Of a stretch of 64,000 nt of DNA, positions 42,582-51,041 are shown in pieces (position 1 is the first letter of the stretch; each line of letters starts with the position of its first letter). The DNA is taken from the NCBI RefSeq assembly GCF_004745645.1, contig NZ_SRMB01000001.1, positions 1-64,000 on the forward strand, given 5' to 3'. A program made the position numbers and the translations under genes. The notes beneath the pieces are model-generated. The model was given only the letters and a program-made list of their open reading frames with translations. It had not been told where the DNA came from and did no database searches. Source of the DNA: Hymenobacter metallicola (GTDB lineage Bacteria; Bacteroidota; Bacteroidia; Cytophagales; Hymenobacteraceae).

Positions 42582-42956
42582 CTACTCTTTGCTAGTCAAA
42601 TCCCGCTCGATGGCGTGCAGGAAAATCCGGTCGATGCCTTCTTCCACGGTGGGCAGAATGTGCAGGACCGACTCCAGTTTGGAGATGGTGATAAGCTTCA
42701 TGACGTGGTCTTGCAGACCGGTGAGTACAAGCAGGCCGCCGGTGGAGTTGCACAGCCGGTTGGCAATCAGGATAGAGCTCAGGCCCGACGAATCGGTATA
42801 CTTCACGTTGCTCAAATCCAGGATTAGGTTATTGATGCCTTCAGCATTCAGCTTCACGAATTCCGATTTCAGGTCCGGAGCTACAGTGGTGTCGAGCTTC
42901 TTCTCGTCAATGGTGATAATCGTGTAAGTTTCCTTTTTATCAATCGAGTACTTCAT
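42582..42956 (-). CDS. STAS domain anti-sigma-factor antagonist-like protein
   Basis: 124 residues forming one STAS domain: TIITIDEKKLDTTVAPDLKS, then NLILDLSNVKYTDSSGLSSI with the phosphorylatable Ser of the DSSGLS motif (about 56-57). Such proteins act in partner-switching cascades controlling anti-sigma factors or other partners; no partner kinase is in the window. ATG at 42956. The 132-base gap to rnz holds an imperfect A/G-C/T-rich inverted segment. Confidence 0.88.
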   Translation of the reverse strand: MKYSIDKKETYTIITIDEKKLDTTVAPDLKSEFVKLNAEGINNLILDLSNVKYTDSSGLSSILIANRLCNSTGGLLVLTGLQDHVMKLITISKLESVLHILPTVEEGIDRIFLHAIERDLTSKE

Positions 42957-43055
42957 GCCGTCGGTGGTTCGAGTTTAATAGAGTTGCGAAGGTAAGAAAA
43001 AAATATTCGAGTACAGAGGGCCTGTAAGGCACTCAAGGTAGGCAAAAAATAGAAA

Positions 43056-43886
43056 TTATTTCATGCCTCGTCCGGCAATTCCAAAGGTCAGTGTGGCCCA
43101 GGTACTCTGCCAATCCGCCGCTTTGCGGTCGGCGGCCGGTTCCATATACACCGAACTTACCAGGTAGTTGCCCGGACCGTTTAGTCGAAACAGCACCCGG
43201 CCGTTTTTGTTAGTATGGAAGCGGCTAACCCGGGTCGGCTGGCCGGTTACGCGTTGCCAAATCTGGATCTGGGTGGCCGGCAAGGGGGTGCCCTGGTACA
43301 GCACCAGGCAGGTCAGGGAGGCTTCGGGTTTAAGCGAATAGGGATTTTGCTCGGGAATAATTTCCAGGGGTTGACCCGTTTTCCAAGCGTGCGTCCCGAC
43401 CGTGTCGAGGCGGCTGGGCCCCACCTGCACGAGCGTTTTGGCACAGCGGCGGTACAGCTCCCGGGCGGGCTTGCTGGTTTCGCCGCGCTGCTGCCGTAGA
43501 TGCGTAACCCGCTCTAATTCATTTGCTTTCAGGTAGGTGTTGAATGTTTCAGCGTCCAGCTCTACAAAAGAGTTGGTGGTACTAAAAGCCAGCAGGTGCA
43601 CCCCGGGCCGGACGAGCTCTACGGAGGTGCTGAGCGTGTCATGCTGGCTGGCCGTCTTGGTAAGGTCAAGTGTATCGTTGGGGGCGTAGTGCACAAAGCT
43701 GGTGAGCCGAGTGGGCTTACCAGGCCACCGGCTGCCAGTAAAATTCTCGCCCACAAAAACATGCAGATTTATTTTAGCGCCTGCTTCTACAAAAAAACGG
43801 GGTGGTAAGAGCCAAAATTCCTGCGCAACAGCTGCCCCCGCACTCAGGAAAATGCACAAGGATGCTATTCGGAGTTGGCGAAACAC
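43056..43886 (-). CDS. DUF4198 domain secreted protein
   Basis: A 276-residue exported protein: signal peptide (LCIFLSAGAAVAQ), then a DUF4198-type domain starting EFWLLPPRFFVEAGAKINLH and VFVGENFTGSRWPGK, with late FRLNGPGNYLVSSVYMEPA, and TWATLTFGIAG. DUF4198 proteins are linked to metal handling, notably nickel or cobalt, in some bacteria, but I see no clear metal-site cluster. GTG at 43886 opens the signal peptide. Confidence 0.85.
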   Translation of the reverse strand: MFRQLRIASLCIFLSAGAAVAQEFWLLPPRFFVEAGAKINLHVFVGENFTGSRWPGKPTRLTSFVHYAPNDTLDLTKTASQHDTLSTSVELVRPGVHLLAFSTTNSFVELDAETFNTYLKANELERVTHLRQQRGETSKPARELYRRCAKTLVQVGPSRLDTVGTHAWKTGQPLEIIPEQNPYSLKPEASLTCLVLYQGTPLPATQIQIWQRVTGQPTRVSRFHTNKNGRVLFRLNGPGNYLVSSVYMEPAADRKAADWQSTWATLTFGIAGRGMK

Positions 43887-43922
43887 AGACGGAAATACAA
43901 CTTAAAAAAGTAAGAGATAATG

Positions 43923-44012
43923 AAGCGCCGGTAATTGAATAAAAACAACCCCGTGTTTAATTCAATTACCGGCGCTTACGCAATTAATACGGAGCGCAAT
44001 TTCCGTATTAAT
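43923..44012 (-). terminator. Two tandem perfect hairpins downstream of glycogen synthase
   Basis: The first hairpin on the minus strand, near the gene stop, is ATTAATACGGA (43983-43993) with 44002-44012. The second, farther, is an 18-bp perfect stem (43923-43940 with 43960-43977). Both lie in the 135-base gap between glycogen synthase and the DUF4198 gene and probably end the synthase transcript. Confidence 0.65.
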
Positions 44013-44021
44013 CTACTGAAA

Positions 44022-45872
44022 TTACTGTCTTTCCAAGGCCAACGCGTAGGCCCGGTCGTAGTGGATGCGCAGGTTTTTCCAGTCGTAGAGTTCCGCGGAG
44101 CTCTCTACATTGTTGCGCTGCATAATTCGCTCCCGCCGATTGAGCAGCACGAAGTTCCAGAGCATGTTGGTCAGCTCCTCCGCCGATTCATCGAAGCTTT
44201 TTTCCTGGCGCTTTACCACGTAGATGCCCTTGGCCTCGTGGTCGGGCACGGTTTCCATCACGTAGTCGCCGAAGCCCGACAGGTCGGAGGTGATGGCCGG
44301 TACGCCGCGGGCCACGCACTCGAGCGGGGTGTAGCCCCAGGGCTCGTAGTAGCTCGGGAAAATGCCGAGGTGGCAGCCCCGCACAAACTGCCCGTACTCC
44401 ATGCCGAACAGGGGCGAGGTGGGAGAGACAAAATCGGGATGGTACACGATTTTAACCCGGTCGTGCTGGTTATTGACCAGGTTGGCCCGGCGCAGAAAGT
44501 TCAGGATGTCGTCGTTGGCATCGTCCACCAGGTTGTGGGTGATAACCGGGGGCAGGTTCGTGGTTTTCCAGCTTTGCAGGGTGCGGCGGTAGCGCAGCTT
44601 CCAGTAGTCGTCGACCATGCTGCTCAAATCGGGCAGGCGGTGGTCGGTGCTGGCACTGGCCGCCGCCGCGTAGAAGAGCCGCTCGCCCACCTGCCGCTCA
44701 ATAGCCTCGCAGGTTTCGCGCACTTCTTCCAGGATGGCGCGGTTTTGCAGCACCTGCGGGTTGATGCTGTGAAACGGGCGCTTAGTGATGAAAAACATGA
44801 CTACCTGGCCTTCCAGCCCGCTTTGCTGAATGCGGTAGTTGAGGCGGGCCAGGGCTTCCAGGGTCAGGTCGAAGCCCTTGTTGTGGTATTCGTAACGCCC
44901 CGAGGTGAAGAGGTACAGCGTGTTGTCCAGATCAAATGAGTAGCTCTGGAAGAAGTGGGCCATTACAAACTCGTGGATCTTGGACTTGTACTGCTGGTGC
45001 AGGTTCTGAAACTCGTGCAAAGCCACAAACCGCTCGATGTTCAGGCCGTTGGGCAGTACCGCGTCCGGAATCCGGTCGAGCAGGTAGATGCACTCGCGCA
45101 CGGTCAGCTCGCTGACGGTCGTAAACACGTGGGAGCCGTGGGCGGCGGCCCGCTCGATGCGCACGGCGGTTTCGATGTTGAAATGCACGGCCTCGGCTGC
45201 CCAGTTCACCTGCATCAGGTGGTCGTAGAAGTTGGGGTCGTTCATGGCCAAGTAGCGGCCCAGCAGCGTGGCGTGCGTGGTAAACACGATGTGCAACGGC
45301 ACCTGCTCGCGCCGCAGATCCGGAATGGCCACACCCGTCATCCACTCGTGGAAGTGGGCAATAACCCGGAATGGGGGCACCACCGCCCCGGCCAGCAACT
45401 GCAGAAAGTGCTTGGCCTGGGTGCCAAAGGCTTCGACCTGGTGCAGCAAGTCGTCGTGGTCGGGCGTTGGAATACCGTGGTGATTCCACAAATCAGCCTT
45501 GATTTGCCCAAGGCGGTCGTACGCCTGGTAGGGGTTGATGAGCACCACGCGGGGCTTGCCCGTTACGAGCCAGTGCCCATAGTGCACCTCGTAGCCCTGG
45601 GCCCGCATCTGGCGCACGGCCGAGGCAAATGGGTCGTCGGCCGGTAGCTGGTCGAAAGCGTAGGCGTCCAGGGGCTCAAACTCGCTCTGGGCCTGCTGGG
45701 CAAAGTAGGGGCCGAGCAGGCAATACCGGTCGTCCCAGCCCAGGACGGTGGCCGGCACCTTGGAGCGGATAACGGTATAGATGCCGCCAACCTGATTACA
45801 GACTTCCCAGGCCACTTCGACAAGCAGGGCATCGGGCGAAGTGGCTTCGGGGGTAGGGAGCGGAACTTGCAT
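44022..45872 (-). CDS. Glycogen synthase, GT3 (eukaryote-like) type
   Basis: A 616-residue glycosyltransferase of family GT3, the type of yeast and animal glycogen synthase. Marks: EVAWEVCNQVGGIYTVI (UDP-glucose side), HFHEWMTGV, the NGLNIERFVAL segment, and GIFPSYYEPWGYTPLECVAR with the two catalytic Glu, then DLSGFGDYV. It extends alpha-1,4-glucan chains from UDP-glucose. ATG at 45872; the longer frame upstream is not family-like. The branching-enzyme gene lies upstream on the same strand, separated by a hairpin. Confidence 0.92.
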   Translation of the reverse strand: MQVPLPTPEATSPDALLVEVAWEVCNQVGGIYTVIRSKVPATVLGWDDRYCLLGPYFAQQAQSEFEPLDAYAFDQLPADDPFASAVRQMRAQGYEVHYGHWLVTGKPRVVLINPYQAYDRLGQIKADLWNHHGIPTPDHDDLLHQVEAFGTQAKHFLQLLAGAVVPPFRVIAHFHEWMTGVAIPDLRREQVPLHIVFTTHATLLGRYLAMNDPNFYDHLMQVNWAAEAVHFNIETAVRIERAAAHGSHVFTTVSELTVRECIYLLDRIPDAVLPNGLNIERFVALHEFQNLHQQYKSKIHEFVMAHFFQSYSFDLDNTLYLFTSGRYEYHNKGFDLTLEALARLNYRIQQSGLEGQVVMFFITKRPFHSINPQVLQNRAILEEVRETCEAIERQVGERLFYAAAASASTDHRLPDLSSMVDDYWKLRYRRTLQSWKTTNLPPVITHNLVDDANDDILNFLRRANLVNNQHDRVKIVYHPDFVSPTSPLFGMEYGQFVRGCHLGIFPSYYEPWGYTPLECVARGVPAITSDLSGFGDYVMETVPDHEAKGIYVVKRQEKSFDESAEELTNMLWNFVLLNRRERIMQRNNVESSAELYDWKNLRIHYDRAYALALERQ

Positions 45873-45949
45873 GCGGTGGGTTTTGGCGTGGATCGGCAAG
45901 ATATACGCCTGAACGGCATTTTTTGCTGTTCGCTCCAAGGTTTAAAACG

Positions 45950-45981
45950 CCGTAGCGCAAACTTTGTAGTTCGCGCTACGG
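45950..45981 (-). terminator. Hairpin between branching-enzyme and glycogen synthase genes
   Basis: CCGTAGCGC (45950-45958) pairs with GCGCTACGG (45973-45981). It lies 22 bp past the branching-enzyme stop and 78 bp before the glycogen synthase start. It may end the first transcript, or attenuate or stabilise a shared one. Confidence 0.5.
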
Positions 45982-46002
45982 TCGGTTTATCTCACGAAAA
46001 CC

Positions 46003-47823
46003 CTAATCTGCTGCCTGCTGCGAAAGGATGAGCACCGAATACGGCGCCAAACCAAAGGAAGCGTGGAAGGGCTGCCCGTCGTATTCGCCTTCAGCGGCCT
46101 CGGTATCGATGCTTTCGAAGTTGCCAAACTCTTCATCGTAGCCCTGCCAGTCGCTGTTGAAGCGCACCCGCCACTGGCCGCCCGCGGGCAGCCCGATGGT
46201 GTAGGCCGGGTGAGTCTGGTCGGCGAAGTTGGCCAGAATGATGGTGTCGTCGCCGGGCCCGCCTTGGTCCCAGCGGCGGAAGGCCAGGATTTTATCCGTG
46301 TCGTTGACGTGCAGTAGCGCCGTGTGCTGGCCCAGCAGGCCCCGCGTATGCCCGTCGAGGTTGCGGCGCAGCCGAATCAGGTCCCGGTACAGGTGTACCA
46401 GGCCCGGGTGCTGCTCGGCGTGCTGCCACTCCAGGGGCTGGTCGTCGGAAAAGTAGCCGTCGGCCAGCATTTCCTGGCCCTGAAACATCATCGGAATGCC
46501 GGGCGCCGTGAAAACCAAAGCGGCCCCGAGCGTAGCGCGCTTTTTGGGGAACCAGCTGTGCGCATCGCCGGGCATGATTTCCTCGGTCACGCGCGACTTG
46601 CCATTGGCCACCTCGTCGTGCGATTCGGTGTAAATAACCCGCTGAAAAGCGTCGCCGTTGTAGGTCTGCCCGAGGGTTTCGGCCACGGCCAGCAGGTGGC
46701 GGTCCGCGTCGTGGGGCGTCGTTAGCGCGTCGCGCACAATGTTGACGAAGGCGGCATCCCACTGCGCCGAAAAGCCCTGACCCTCGTCGGTGGTGGCGCG
46801 GGTGATGTAGGGGTTGCCCTGCAGGTCTTCGGCAATGGTGATTTTCCAGGGCATTTTGGCCTGAATTTCCTCGTTGATCCACTTCATCAGGCTCCAGCCC
46901 TCGGGCAGGTCACGGGCCGGGTCGTTGGAGCCATCCACGTTGCGGATGTGGGAAATCGAGTCGCAGCGCAGGCCATCCACGCGGTAGTCTTCCAGCCACA
47001 TCAGGGCGTTGTCGCGAATGTAGCGGCGCACTTCGGGGCGACCGTAGTCGGGGCGGTTATGGCCCCAGGGCGTTTCGGCCCGCCAGTCGTTGTAGAAGTA
47101 AATGCCGCCCCCGTCGTTTTCGCTCCAGCCGTCGAACTGCCACAGGTCCAAGTCGCCGGGGCCGAAGTGGTTGTAGACCACGTCCAGAATCACGGCAATG
47201 CCGTGGCGGTGGGCCTGTTTTACCAATTCCTTGAACGCCTGAGGGCCGCCGTAATCCGTTTCCAGGGCAAAGGGGTGGGCCGGGTTATAGCCCCAGCTGC
47301 GGCCCCCGGGAAACTCGGTCGGCGGCATAATCTCGATGGCGTTGATGCCCAATTCCCGCAGGTAGTCCAGTTTCTCAACCACATCGAGAAAAGTGCCGGG
47401 GCGCGCCGGGTCGGGGGCGTGGAAAGTCCCTACGTGCAGCTCATAGATGACCAGCTCATTCCAGGCCGGCATCTGAAACTGGTCGTCGGCCCAGTCGAAG
47501 TCGTGGCGGGGCACCACTGAGTTACCGGCCGAGTGGGTTACCTCGCGGGCGTAGGGGTCGTGGCGGGTCAGCTCGTGCTTGCCCGTGCGCAGCCAGAATT
47601 TGTATTCCGTACCCGGCTGGAGGCCGGCAATGTCGGCGGCCCAGTAGCCGTCGGCTTCGTGGGCAAGCGGGTGCGCAGTAGGGGTCCAGTCGTTGAAGGG
47701 GCCAACTACGGAAACGGCATCGGCGTGCGGAGCCCATACACGAAAGGTAGTACCAAGGGGGTGTGGCAGGGCTCCCATGCCGGCTTGCAGCGTGGGGGCA
47801 GGAGATAGGTCAGTTTGGGGCAT
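46003..47823 (-). CDS. CBM48-GH13 alpha-glucan branching-enzyme-like protein
   Basis: 606 residues. An N-terminal CBM48-like domain (FRVWAPHADAVSVVGPFNDW) is followed by a GH13 barrel: LVIYELHVGTFH, ILDVVYNHFGPG, DYRVDGLRCDSISHI (nucleophile Asp), KITIAEDLQG (acid Glu) and TESHDEVANG (third Asp). It fits 1,4-alpha-glucan branching enzyme or a maltooligosyltrehalose trehalohydrolase relative. Its position before glycogen synthase favours glycogen branching; activity inferred. ATG at 47823. Confidence 0.85.
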   Translation of the reverse strand: MPQTDLSPAPTLQAGMGALPHPLGTTFRVWAPHADAVSVVGPFNDWTPTAHPLAHEADGYWAADIAGLQPGTEYKFWLRTGKHELTRHDPYAREVTHSAGNSVVPRHDFDWADDQFQMPAWNELVIYELHVGTFHAPDPARPGTFLDVVEKLDYLRELGINAIEIMPPTEFPGGRSWGYNPAHPFALETDYGGPQAFKELVKQAHRHGIAVILDVVYNHFGPGDLDLWQFDGWSENDGGGIYFYNDWRAETPWGHNRPDYGRPEVRRYIRDNALMWLEDYRVDGLRCDSISHIRNVDGSNDPARDLPEGWSLMKWINEEIQAKMPWKITIAEDLQGNPYITRATTDEGQGFSAQWDAAFVNIVRDALTTPHDADRHLLAVAETLGQTYNGDAFQRVIYTESHDEVANGKSRVTEEIMPGDAHSWFPKKRATLGAALVFTAPGIPMMFQGQEMLADGYFSDDQPLEWQHAEQHPGLVHLYRDLIRLRRNLDGHTRGLLGQHTALLHVNDTDKILAFRRWDQGGPGDDTIILANFADQTHPAYTIGLPAGGQWRVRFNSDWQGYDEEFGNFESIDTEAAEGEYDGQPFHASFGLAPYSVLILSQQAAD

Positions 47824-47996
47824 TGGAAGCAACAGATAAGGCGACCTGATCAGCGGGTCGTTACCGGCTTCTAACTGATAATATAGTGTTGAGGTTATGC
47901 CCGGCCCGCAAAGCATCTGATGCTGAACCATAAAACTGTCGTTTTAGCCCGGCTCAGCCATTGTGGAGCTGCCGGAAAATGCCGTGCTTGCTTTCT

Positions 47997-48671
47997 ATGA
48001 ATGCGCCCGATCCTGCTGCCCCCGAACGAATTACGCTTTTCGACCGTCGTCACGTCCGGCGGCAGCGCGGCAAGGCCTTGTCGCACATCGTACCGGCCCT
48101 GGTGCTGCTGACTACCGCCATTGGAGCCGTAACGGGCCAAGAGCCGCTGACTCCGGTTACCGTCCTGGAGTTTGTGGTCGGGGCGGCTTATCTGGGGCTG
48201 ATGGTGCGGGAGTTGCGGCACCTGCAGCACCACGCGCATCACCAGGAAAAAATTGCCTGGCTGGAGCTGGCGGCGGCGGGCATTCTGGGTTTGGAAGGCT
48301 ACCACATTCTGCACCGGCACCACGTGGCCGATCAGGCCCGCGGCGTCCAGACATTTCACCTGTTGCCGTATCTGTATTTTCTGCTGGCGGTGCTTTTCGT
48401 GGTGCTGGCCTTCAATAGTTACCACATCAACCGGCGGCGTCATCTGCATCTGCACGCCGAAGGGTTTGGGGGCCGGTTGCGCCTCCTGGGGCGGAAATTT
48501 CAGTTTACGTGGGCCGAAGTAGCCGCAGTGGAGCCCAGCGGGGCGGCCGACCTGCTTGTAGAGTGCACCGACGGAACCCGGCACCACCTGTCCTTTGCCC
48601 ACCTGCACGACGGCCCGGCGCACCGCGACCGGCTAGTGGCCCAGGCCCAACAAGTAGTCGGCCGCGCATGA
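47997..48671 (+). CDS. Hypothetical membrane protein, 224 residues
   Basis: Four hydrophobic segments: about 25-45, 50-70, 85-105 and 125-145. A His-rich loop follows the second (RELRHLQHHAHHQEK) and a His/Arg-rich stretch the fourth (NRRRHLHLHAEG). The C-terminal 70 residues are soluble (KFQFTWAEVAAVEPS), ending near a terminator. No family recognised; His-rich loops could bind metal, which is inference only. ATG at 47997 chosen; an upstream frame start adds a non-family leader. Confidence 0.68.
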   Translation: MNAPDPAAPERITLFDRRHVRRQRGKALSHIVPALVLLTTAIGAVTGQEPLTPVTVLEFVVGAAYLGLMVRELRHLQHHAHHQEKIAWLELAAAGILGLEGYHILHRHHVADQARGVQTFHLLPYLYFLLAVLFVVLAFNSYHINRRRHLHLHAEGFGGRLRLLGRKFQFTWAEVAAVEPSGAADLLVECTDGTRHHLSFAHLHDGPAHRDRLVAQAQQVVGRA

Positions 48672-48704
48672 AAAAGCCGCGCAGAGCCATTCTGCGCGGC
48701 TTTT
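48672..48704. terminator. Bidirectional terminator between converging genes
   Basis: A perfect 14-bp stem, AAAAGCCGCGCAGA (48672-48685) with 48691-48704, around a 5-base loop. Directly after the hypothetical membrane gene's stop, 23 bp before the DUF421 stop. Confidence 0.92.
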
Positions 48705-48726
48705 ATTTACGTGCCTAGTGCCGGGG

Positions 48727-49422
48727 CTACTCACACAAGATGGCCGGGGTCCATTTCTGGTGCTCGCAGCGCGGGCAGGCCGTGGTGGGCGACTGGGGAG
48801 CGTGCTGCACATTGCCGCAGTTGCAGCAGGCGTAGGTGTCGGGCTCCTGGTGCTGGTCTTTGAGGAAGTCCTCATCCCAGCTCGGAATTAGCGTCAGGCC
48901 GGGCCGGGGCGGGCTCTGGGGAATGATGGTAAAGGCCCCGCTGGCTTCCATGTACACGCGCTTCACCCGCCCCAGATTGTCAATGCTTTTCTGGCGCAGC
49001 TCGGCAAAGAGGCGCTCCTGGGAGAGGACCGACTCGCGCATGGCATCGTACTGCAGGCAGCCGTCTTCTACCATGGCGGCTACCTTACCCTGGGTCACGG
49101 TTTCAAACGTACGGTTGCGGTACGACTCCCGAAATACCAGGCGCTGCACCCCCACAATGACGGCGGCAATGAGCAAGGCGGGCAGCAGGCCCCGGTCGGG
49201 GGCCTGAATCGGTACCCCGATAGCGGCGGCAATGGAGGAAATGGCGGCCAGCTCGTGGCGGCTCAGCTGCGAGGACATGCGCTTGCCCATCAGGCGCATC
49301 GAGACGATAATCAGGCCGTAGAGGAAAATGGCGCGGATGGCTACTTCCAACAGGAAACTCCAGGGTACCTGCCCCAGAATAATGCGCATATAATCGGTCA
49401 GATGAATTTCTTCGGGCTTCAT
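48727..49422 (-). CDS. DUF421/YetF family membrane protein with C-terminal Cys4 motif, copy 1
   Basis: 231 residues. Three N-terminal helices (VAIRAIFLYGLIIVSMRLMG and two more), then the DUF421 signature GKRMSSQLSRHELAAISSIA, a cytoplasmic domain (SVLSQERLFAELRQKSIDNL, GRVKRVYMEASGAFTII), and a C-terminal Cys4 pair CCNCGN ... CPRC (about 204-222), a zinc-ribbon-like ending. YetF relatives have an uncharacterised role in spores and stress. Tandem with copy 2 on the same strand. ATG at 49422. Confidence 0.88.
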   Translation of the reverse strand: MKPEEIHLTDYMRIILGQVPWSFLLEVAIRAIFLYGLIIVSMRLMGKRMSSQLSRHELAAISSIAAAIGVPIQAPDRGLLPALLIAAVIVGVQRLVFRESYRNRTFETVTQGKVAAMVEDGCLQYDAMRESVLSQERLFAELRQKSIDNLGRVKRVYMEASGAFTIIPQSPPRPGLTLIPSWDEDFLKDQHQEPDTYACCNCGNVQHAPQSPTTACPRCEHQKWTPAILCE

Positions 49423-49477
49423 AACTACTGGCTACAAGACTGTTACTGTTGAATGGATTTAGCTGGCCCTAGCCGGG

Positions 49478-50185
49478 TCAGGCATGGACTGGTTCGTTGG
49501 TTACTACCGCGGAGGTCCACTCCTTGTGGCCACAGCTGCGGCAGCTGGTGCGGGCCCTGGCGGCCGGCTCCACGGTGCCGCAGTGCTGACAGGCGCTCAG
49601 GTCGGAGGCCCGGTGCTCTTCCTTGTGCAACCGGTCATCGGCCTCGGGCAGCACGCTCAGGCCCGGGCGGGGCTCGGGGAAGCGGAAGACGCTGAAGTGC
49701 CCGCCCGACTCGAGATATACCCGGCGCAGCTCACCCAGGTGCAGCACATCCTTGGAGCGCAGGTGGGCAAAGGCCTGCTCGTGCGAAATCCCCATCTTTT
49801 TCATTTCCTCGGTATTCAGCACGCCGTCTTTCAGGAGCAGGCTCACGTCGCTCTGCACCACAACTTCCACCTTGCGGTTCTTGAGGGCCAGCAGGTTCAC
49901 GCCCCGCTGCAGCAGCAGCACGGTGCCCAGCAAGACCATAGCCGGCAATAAACCCCGGTCGGGAATCTGCATGGGCACGGCCACAATGGCCCCGAGGGTG
50001 AGCATCACGGCCATTTCCGTAATGGTGAGCTGCGCCCCCATGCGCTTGCCCAGCAGCCGGATAAACACCAGTAATACGACGTAGATAAGCAGGGTTCGGA
50101 GCACGACCTCCACCATGTACTCGCCCGGGGCATTGCCCAGGATAATGCGTTGCCAGTCACCTAAGTGAATTTCTTCTTTTTTCAT
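49478..50185 (-). CDS. DUF421/YetF family membrane protein with C-terminal Cys4 motif, copy 2
   Basis: 235 residues with the same plan: VLRTLLIYVVLLVFIRLLGK, GAQLTITEMAVMLTLGAI, a cytoplasmic domain (ISHEQAFAHLRSKDVLHLGE, RRVYLESGGHFSVFRF) and the C-terminal CQHCGT ... CRSCGH zinc-ribbon-like ending. Both copies begin M-K-x-E-E-I-H-L, so duplication is likely. It ends 55 bp before copy 1 starts, so they are probably one operon, read first. ATG at 50185. The 300 bases upstream contain no other gene. Confidence 0.88.
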   Translation of the reverse strand: MKKEEIHLGDWQRIILGNAPGEYMVEVVLRTLLIYVVLLVFIRLLGKRMGAQLTITEMAVMLTLGAIVAVPMQIPDRGLLPAMVLLGTVLLLQRGVNLLALKNRKVEVVVQSDVSLLLKDGVLNTEEMKKMGISHEQAFAHLRSKDVLHLGELRRVYLESGGHFSVFRFPEPRPGLSVLPEADDRLHKEEHRASDLSACQHCGTVEPAARARTSCRSCGHKEWTSAVVTNEPVHA

Positions 50186-50485
50186 TGTTCCCCCTTTGTT
50201 TAACGAATGCAATTACTGACTCGACCCTCCCACGGGTAAAGCAGAATTACTTGAACGGCAAGGAGGTAGAGTGGAGTTATGCGGATATAGTTGGATTTTA
50301 CTCCGTACAAAAACGGGTTCTGGTCCTTGCCCGGTTCTGGGTGAAGAGCAGCTGGGGGTGAGCTGGAAAGATTGATTCACGGGAATAATTGACGGAGTTT
50401 TGTTGTTGTCAATAGCCTTCCTAGGCACCGCTTAGCCCGCTTTAGGCGGCGGTACCAGGCTTATTTCTTCTCTTATTCCTCCTGC

Positions 50486-50887
50486 ATGGCCCGTCCGAAA
50501 CCCGTCACTTACGGTCTATATTCCTGGACGCCCGACTACGGCTTCCGCTACATTCATCCGGCCAACCGGCGCACCTTCGAGTGGCTGGAGCCGATGGGCA
50601 AACTCTTCGAGAAAATCGATGAAACCGAAGACTGGATTCTGCTCCGCTACGACGAGCAGCAGTTCAAAGTCAGCGGTGAGCTGTTCACCGAGCTCCACGA
50701 CAAGCCCCCATTCAGCTTCGGCGACTTGGTGGAAGAAGCCAACCCCGAGCCCGGCCGCCCGGCCCACCGCGGCCTGATTTCGGACGTGTACTGGAACGAA
50801 GCCCAGCACCGGGCCAGCTTCCAGCTAGTCGAGAAGAAGCGCAAAGTCAAGCGCGTCTTCGAAGCCGAAGAGCTGCGGTTGGGATAA
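50486..50887 (+). CDS. Hypothetical protein, 133 residues (possible DUF6960 relative)
   Basis: Starts ARPKPVTYGLYSWTPDYGFR and YIHPANRRTFEWLEP, a pattern I associate with the DUF6960 family; this assignment is from memory and uncertain. The rest is polar with an EDWILLRYDEQQFKVSGELF segment and a basic end (KKRKVKRVFEAEELRLG). Probably cytoplasmic. ATG at 50486. It has a strong terminator 36 bp past the stop. Confidence 0.65.
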   Translation: MARPKPVTYGLYSWTPDYGFRYIHPANRRTFEWLEPMGKLFEKIDETEDWILLRYDEQQFKVSGELFTELHDKPPFSFGDLVEEANPEPGRPAHRGLISDVYWNEAQHRASFQLVEKKRKVKRVFEAEELRLG

Positions 50888-50922
50888 TCGGCGGGTCGCT
50901 ACGTTGCTTTTAATCAGAACCA

Positions 50923-50959
50923 AAAAGCCCTTTTTCGGACACAACGAGAAAGGGCTTTT
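50923..50959 (+). terminator. Terminator after the DUF6960-like gene
   Basis: AAAAGCCCTTTTTC (50923-50936) pairs with 50946-50959 with one G-U pair, then C-AGTTTAG. It cleanly separates this gene from the dioxygenase-WD40 gene. Confidence 0.85.
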
Positions 50960-51041
50960 CAGTTTAGAAGGATTCGCACTTTGCAGAGGACGGCGGGTTT
51001 GGACTTGCGCCACGCCAGAACACCAGCAGGGCTTTCGAAAA

